The notes beneath the pieces were generated by a model that saw nothing but the letters and a program-made list of their open reading frames with translations, was not told the origin of the DNA and did not search any database. DNA of 64,000 bases, taken from Alphaproteobacteria bacterium (GTDB lineage Bacteria > Pseudomonadota > Alphaproteobacteria > Micropepsales > Micropepsaceae). The translations under genes and the position numbers were made by a program. Positions 60,501 to 64,000 of this stretch are shown one piece after another (the stretch's first letter is position 1; every line of letters begins with the position of its first letter). Location of the stretch: the NCBI GenBank assembly GCA_015654635.1, contig JAATGP010000004.1, positions 186,001 through 250,000 on the forward strand, in the 5' to 3' direction.

Positions 60501-62450
60501 ATTGGCGCGCTGGCCTTCGCCAATGCTGTTGCCTTCGAAATCCGGACGGATGCCGATCAAGGCTTCGTGATTAAGGACGGGGATTTCCGTCGTCTTCGCC
60601 GTAACGCGGCCGCCGGGCTCATGAATGGCGATGCGAATGCGCGCCCGCAAGGGCAGCGTGGTATCAGCGACGTCCCCGAGCTTGGCCGTGGCGGTGGTAA
60701 CGCCTGTCGCATCGGTCGCGGGCACGGTGAGGGCCACATCGGTGTCGGAGAAGGTGTCGTCCATCCGTCCGAACTGCCAGCCCTTAAAGGCAGGGAATGG
60801 ATTGGGATCGGCGGTGATGCGGGCTTCGCCTTCTCCGGTCAGCCCGCTCGCGGGCGCACCATAGAGAAAGCGGCTTTCGGCTTTAATCTTAATATCACCA
60901 CCGGGTTTGACGCTGGCGGTCTCTGCCGTCAGCGTGACTTTCAGCTTTTGCGGTATGAAATCCTGCACATCGAACTGCACGCGGCCGACCGGCTCGGCAT
61001 CTTTCGAGGTATCGACAAAGGCGGCGATCTGCCAACGGCCATGCGGGGCGCTGGACGAAAGCGGCAGTTTCCAAGCAGCAGTTCCGGCTTGCAGGGCGTT
61101 GCCAGGAATGGTGACACGGCCGACTTCCAAACCATCGGGACGGGTCGCAACCAAGGTCAACGGCGCGTTGGCCGCGGCACCGACGCGATCGCGCAACAGC
61201 GCGGTGAGGAAGACCTGCTCGCCGGGGCGATAAACGCCGCGCTCGGTATAAAGATAGGCATCAAGTGGTCCTGGGACGTCGCGACCCGAGACGCCACGGT
61301 CCGTGAGGTCGAAAGCCGAGCGGCGCAAATCGATGAAGGAAAAATCGCCATTATCGCCATAGGCCATCACCACCACGGGCTCATCGCCACCCTTGGCACG
61401 TAAAAGTCCAGCAGAGAAATCGGCGCGGCCCGAGGAATCGGTTTTGATGCTGGCAAGTTCGTTGTTGTTGCGCGCCACCAAAGTGAGCTTGATGCCGCCG
61501 AGCGGTTTGGCACTGGCGTAAGAGCGGACAAAGACCGAGAGCCCGGAAGCGCCTTTGAACGTGGTCAGCGCCATATCGGAATCGACTACCCACTGTACCG
61601 CCATTTCATTGGAATCGTAGTCTTCACCGTTCCCGATTTTCTCTTTCTTCTTGGCGGCGTCGGTAGCGATCAGGACATAAGCACCGGGCTTGCGATTTTT
61701 CAGAAGCGCGTCAACGGGAATGAGCGTGACGACGGTGTCGTTCTTGACATTGGCGACGTCCATCGTGCCTTGCCAGACCAGCGAACCCTGGTTGTTCTGG
61801 ATTTCGCTGGCGCCCCAGGAATAGAGGGTGGTCTCGTCCACCGTGCCGCTTTCGATTTGCGAAAGCAGCCGGTCACCGACGCGGATCAGCTTGACCGTCA
61901 CTTTGGCAACATTGACCGTTGTGAGCGGCACACCCTTGGCGTTGTTGCGCGGCAGGATGATGCCGCCGGAAAATTGCACGATGGAGGGCTTGTCGCGCAG
62001 CTCCACGGGAATCGTTTCGGCTTCCACCAATTTGCCGCCGGATGCGGAAGGAAAGCCCGCTTTGATGGTGACATTATAGGTCTTAGAAAAATCGAGGCCG
62101 GCCAGACACAGATGGTCACTCACCACCCGCATCGCCACACGGGTTTCGGGATCGACGGCAATGTAATCTTGATAATGGGTGCGGCCCGTTCCATCGAGGC
62201 CGCGGGTAAAGACGAGGCAGGCTTCGGCCTGCGGTTTGGTGGTATCGATATCGACGCGCCGGAAGGCAAATTCACCGCCTGCTTCGGCCGATTTCACCGA
62301 GGTCAGCTCGCCCATGCCGCCGGAAAGACGCGCGAAAACACCTTCGCCGGCATGCTTGCTACCGAGGAAATAGAGCCCGCCTACAACAACCAACACGACC
62401 GCCAGCAAGACGCCGCCACCGATCGTGAGCCATTTTTGATGTTGGCTCAT
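57558..62450 (-). CDS. Bacterial alpha-2-macroglobulin family protein with thioester motif
   Basis: About 1630 aa; N-terminal membrane anchor, MG-domain pattern, thioester YPYGCIEQTTSRAAPLL. Confidence 0.95.
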   Translation of the reverse strand: MSQHQKWLTIGGGVLLAVVLVVVGGLYFLGSKHAGEGVFARLSGGMGELTSVKSAEAGGEFAFRRVDIDTTKPQAEACLVFTRGLDGTGRTHYQDYIAVDPETRVAMRVVSDHLCLAGLDFSKTYNVTIKAGFPSASGGKLVEAETIPVELRDKPSIVQFSGGIILPRNNAKGVPLTTVNVAKVTVKLIRVGDRLLSQIESGTVDETTLYSWGASEIQNNQGSLVWQGTMDVANVKNDTVVTLIPVDALLKNRKPGAYVLIATDAAKKKEKIGNGEDYDSNEMAVQWVVDSDMALTTFKGASGLSVFVRSYASAKPLGGIKLTLVARNNNELASIKTDSSGRADFSAGLLRAKGGDEPVVVMAYGDNGDFSFIDLRRSAFDLTDRGVSGRDVPGPLDAYLYTERGVYRPGEQVFLTALLRDRVGAAANAPLTLVATRPDGLEVGRVTIPGNALQAGTAAWKLPLSSSAPHGRWQIAAFVDTSKDAEPVGRVQFDVQDFIPQKLKVTLTAETASVKPGGDIKIKAESRFLYGAPASGLTGEGEARITADPNPFPAFKGWQFGRMDDTFSDTDVALTVPATDATGVTTATAKLGDVADTTLPLRARIRIAIHEPGGRVTAKTTEIPVLNHEALIGIRPDFEGNSIGEGQRANFQVIAVDAFGKRIELAGVTYSWVREDTTYQWYQGEGNWKYKSATRDRLITSGTVKIAAGAPLRLGQAMAWGTYRLTLTDAKSGASSSFRYYSGWAASSAGDRPDRIPVAADKPSYRIGETAHVRLKPTASGKALVVVASDKIFLSKTVDAPAGGATVDIAISPEWGAGAYVLVTDYRPLDEASGHEPVRSVGLVWLAVDNGPHTLTALIGGPQKILPRQKLTIPVTVKGLASGEEAYLTLAAVDEGILQLTDYKSPDPNGYYFGKRRLGVEMRDDYGRLIKSEKGAVGPMREGGDAFGGRALAVVPVKTVSLYSGLVKVGASGLVNVPIDVPDFNGELRLMAVVVSATKLGHSDRALTVRDAVVADVVLPRFLAPGDRAQAALNLNNVEGKPGDYVAAISVSGPLGLAGGAQTIVKQTLAHGQRVLVPVEVQGRGIGIANVTLKLTGPGGFAVTHSWGIEVRSPQLDIARDDTVAFPVGATFIADKTLVSDIVPGTQNVALTISAAHGFANVPGLLKWLDKYPYGCIEQTTSRAAPLLVFNDLADLAGLPRDAALRDREQKAVDAVLDMQNPSGNFGMWGPGSDADPFISVYALDFLLQAKDKGYVVANDSLRRGLVWLKRIASSTSSDDSARAYAFYLLARAGQVNVSDLRYFSDTRGPNWSSIMAAAMTGAAASEVGDRSRAVYGFERARDIAFKANPKAYPGGEYGSYLRDVSAATALAATSGMGTLVPAFLSKVESIDMRLNWTTTQEKAWMLRAAYELTKQRTKLAILINGQPAQPRDGAIRLTPNYGELERGITFLNRGDASVWRTVSVQGLPATPLPAMTNGITLVKATWTLSGSPADLANIHQNDRLVIELSGRVPNNYARQVGLIDLLPAGFEIEQVLKGDEGKPYNLNGTLIELSLADKRDDRFVAAFTVGSRYSYGDRRGLDVQPGFRAAYVVRAVGAGSFAAPAAVAEDMYAPGVMARTAMATVTIKP

Positions 62451-62549
62451 TCCCCACCCCCAAGCCGTTCCCAACACGACTCTACAGCGGCTCTCGAAGT
62501 GCGGCAATCAAGCCGCACCGTGATTCGTGTGTAATAGATGGACTGAAAA

Positions 62550-63971
62550 TCAATGACGCTGTTTGGCCGGCGGCGGACAATCCACCCGGCCGTTCTGAAA
62601 CAGGCATTGGCGCTGGATGCGACCCAGACTGTTATAAACATCAACGGTCCAACGTTCGCCGGCTTGGCTGGCCGCTGTCTTAGTCAGCAACAAAAAGCCG
62701 AAGCCGCCGACCGAAATACCATCATGGACATGGACACCGTAGGAGCCTTGAAAGATGGCGCCGCGCAGGTTCGCCGGCGTGACATCGAGAAGATCGCCGC
62801 CAAAGCCCGCCACAACCTGCGGCGGCACGTGGTTCGCAGGCTCGTAATTGATCGCCTCGAAGGTATGGATATGCCCCGACAGCAACAGGCTGACGGGCGA
62901 CGGGATGCCATGCTCGCCTGCCGCTGCCATCAAAGTGAGATTGCCCCCCACCGGCAGGCCGAGCGGCCCGGTGACGAGACCCCAGATCGGACGATGCATC
63001 AGCAGCCATGTCGGGGGCGGGGCTTTGGCGAGGTCCGCGAACTCTCGGGCGTAGACCGGCAGAGCTTTGTCTACCAAAGTCTGCTCCGCCACATCGACAT
63101 CGTCGCCAACGACCAAATTGAGGCCCTGGAAGAGAACGGAATACGGCGCCAGATGCTCTGGACAGGCAGCAGCAGGATCGTATGCCAAGGGTCCAAGCAG
63201 GCGCAGGAAGCCGGGACCAGCGCGCCTGCAATCCTCATGATTACCCCGCACAATCACCCAAGGGGCGACCGCCAGAAGCGAGGCAGCGGGAGTGAAAAAA
63301 TCGGCATCCCAACTCGGCCAATTATCGCCAAAGGGCGTGCCCTCGCAGCCTTTGAAGGTGGCCGGGCAAGCGCTCTCCCGGTAGAGATAGTCGCCGACGT
63401 GGATGACAAGATCCGGCTTCAACCGCGCAGCCATGACGGCCAGCACCGGGAAAGGCCACATTTCCGGCTTCGAGCAGTCCTGCAGCGTGGTGCCCTTGAT
63501 GCGGCAGCCGGTATCGCCGAGCACCAGGATGCGCGTGGGGTCTGGCGTCGCGAGTGCGAGCGGGACCACCTCAAGGGGGGCTTCCGTTTCGATTTTCTGC
63601 CGCGGCTCGATTTGCGGGGGGAAGAAGGCAAGCGCGGCCTGTTTGGTACCGGCCGGGATGACCGCCGTGCAGACGGTAAGGAAATGCCGGTCCTCCGTCG
63701 CGCGTTTCTGCATCGGAGATTGGCGGAGATCGAGGACGATTTCGGGACAATCCGCCCCTGCAACCACTGTCCGCGCTTCGAGAACACCGCCAGGACCAAA
63801 TTGCGTCCAGACCGCTTTTAGCGTGCCCGTGCGTGCCATAGCGATCCCGGCATCGGCCATCCCCGCTGCCGGGGAGACGGAAAGCTTCTCAGGGCGTGCA
63901 GCGCAAGCTTCGGTTGCTGAAAAATACAGGACAAGGGCAGAAATCAGGGCGACACGCGCGATCATAGCCAT
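62550..63971 (-). CDS. Exported metallophosphoesterase
   Basis: RILVLGDTGCRIKG; LVIHVGDYLYRESAC; IVRGNHEDCRRAGPG; LLLSGHIHTFEAINY. Confidence 0.93.
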   Translation of the reverse strand: MAMIARVALISALVLYFSATEACAARPEKLSVSPAAGMADAGIAMARTGTLKAVWTQFGPGGVLEARTVVAGADCPEIVLDLRQSPMQKRATEDRHFLTVCTAVIPAGTKQAALAFFPPQIEPRQKIETEAPLEVVPLALATPDPTRILVLGDTGCRIKGTTLQDCSKPEMWPFPVLAVMAARLKPDLVIHVGDYLYRESACPATFKGCEGTPFGDNWPSWDADFFTPAASLLAVAPWVIVRGNHEDCRRAGPGFLRLLGPLAYDPAAACPEHLAPYSVLFQGLNLVVGDDVDVAEQTLVDKALPVYAREFADLAKAPPPTWLLMHRPIWGLVTGPLGLPVGGNLTLMAAAGEHGIPSPVSLLLSGHIHTFEAINYEPANHVPPQVVAGFGGDLLDVTPANLRGAIFQGSYGVHVHDGISVGGFGFLLLTKTAASQAGERWTVDVYNSLGRIQRQCLFQNGRVDCPPPAKQRH

Positions 63972-64000
63972 ATCCTCTGCCTATCGCCTTCCCACGTCGA

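Noticed and set aside
1-64000. CRISPR arrays, prophage, IS elements, tRNA/rRNA genes
   Set aside because: No regularly spaced repeats, transposase/integrase/phage motifs or tRNA T-loop-plus-acceptor patterns were recognised by eye; a tRNAscan or Infernal run would be decisive.

Overview
64 kb of GC-rich alphaproteobacterial chromosome, mostly housekeeping genes. I call about 60 protein genes. Recognisable anchors: a 3' fragment of an LpxR-like lipid A deacylase, a rhomboid protease, a PAS_5 protein, a PilZ protein, the large NAD-glutamate dehydrogenase, a response regulator with a HisKA_2-type kinase, sucA/odhB and sucC/sucD split by an acyltransferase, a LolA-like/peptidase C26/MOSC operon, gpsA, two YciI paralogs with an EVE protein, pntA/pntB with a small aa3-oxidase subunit IV-like ORF, an NtrC-type regulator, GapR/DUF2312, N-formylglutamate amidohydrolase, DUF1036, pyk, a P3A-type H+-ATPase, a ParD-like/methionine aminopeptidase pair, rpmJ (missing from the ORF track), MltB, TauE, a GH5 lipoprotein, and pbpC with an alpha-2-macroglobulin and a metallophosphoesterase. 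No tRNA, rRNA, CRISPR array, transposase or integrase was recognised. Best candidates for something undescribed: (1) the ParD-like antitoxin gene overlapping a catalytically intact methionine aminopeptidase, preceded by a 39-bp near-palindrome; (2) an exported protein with ten exact tandem hexapeptides of the [IV]xINK type next to a repeat-rich region; (3) an orphan promoter/operator-like 17-bp palindrome in a convergent intergenic region. No searches were run; family names come from recognising motifs in the translations.
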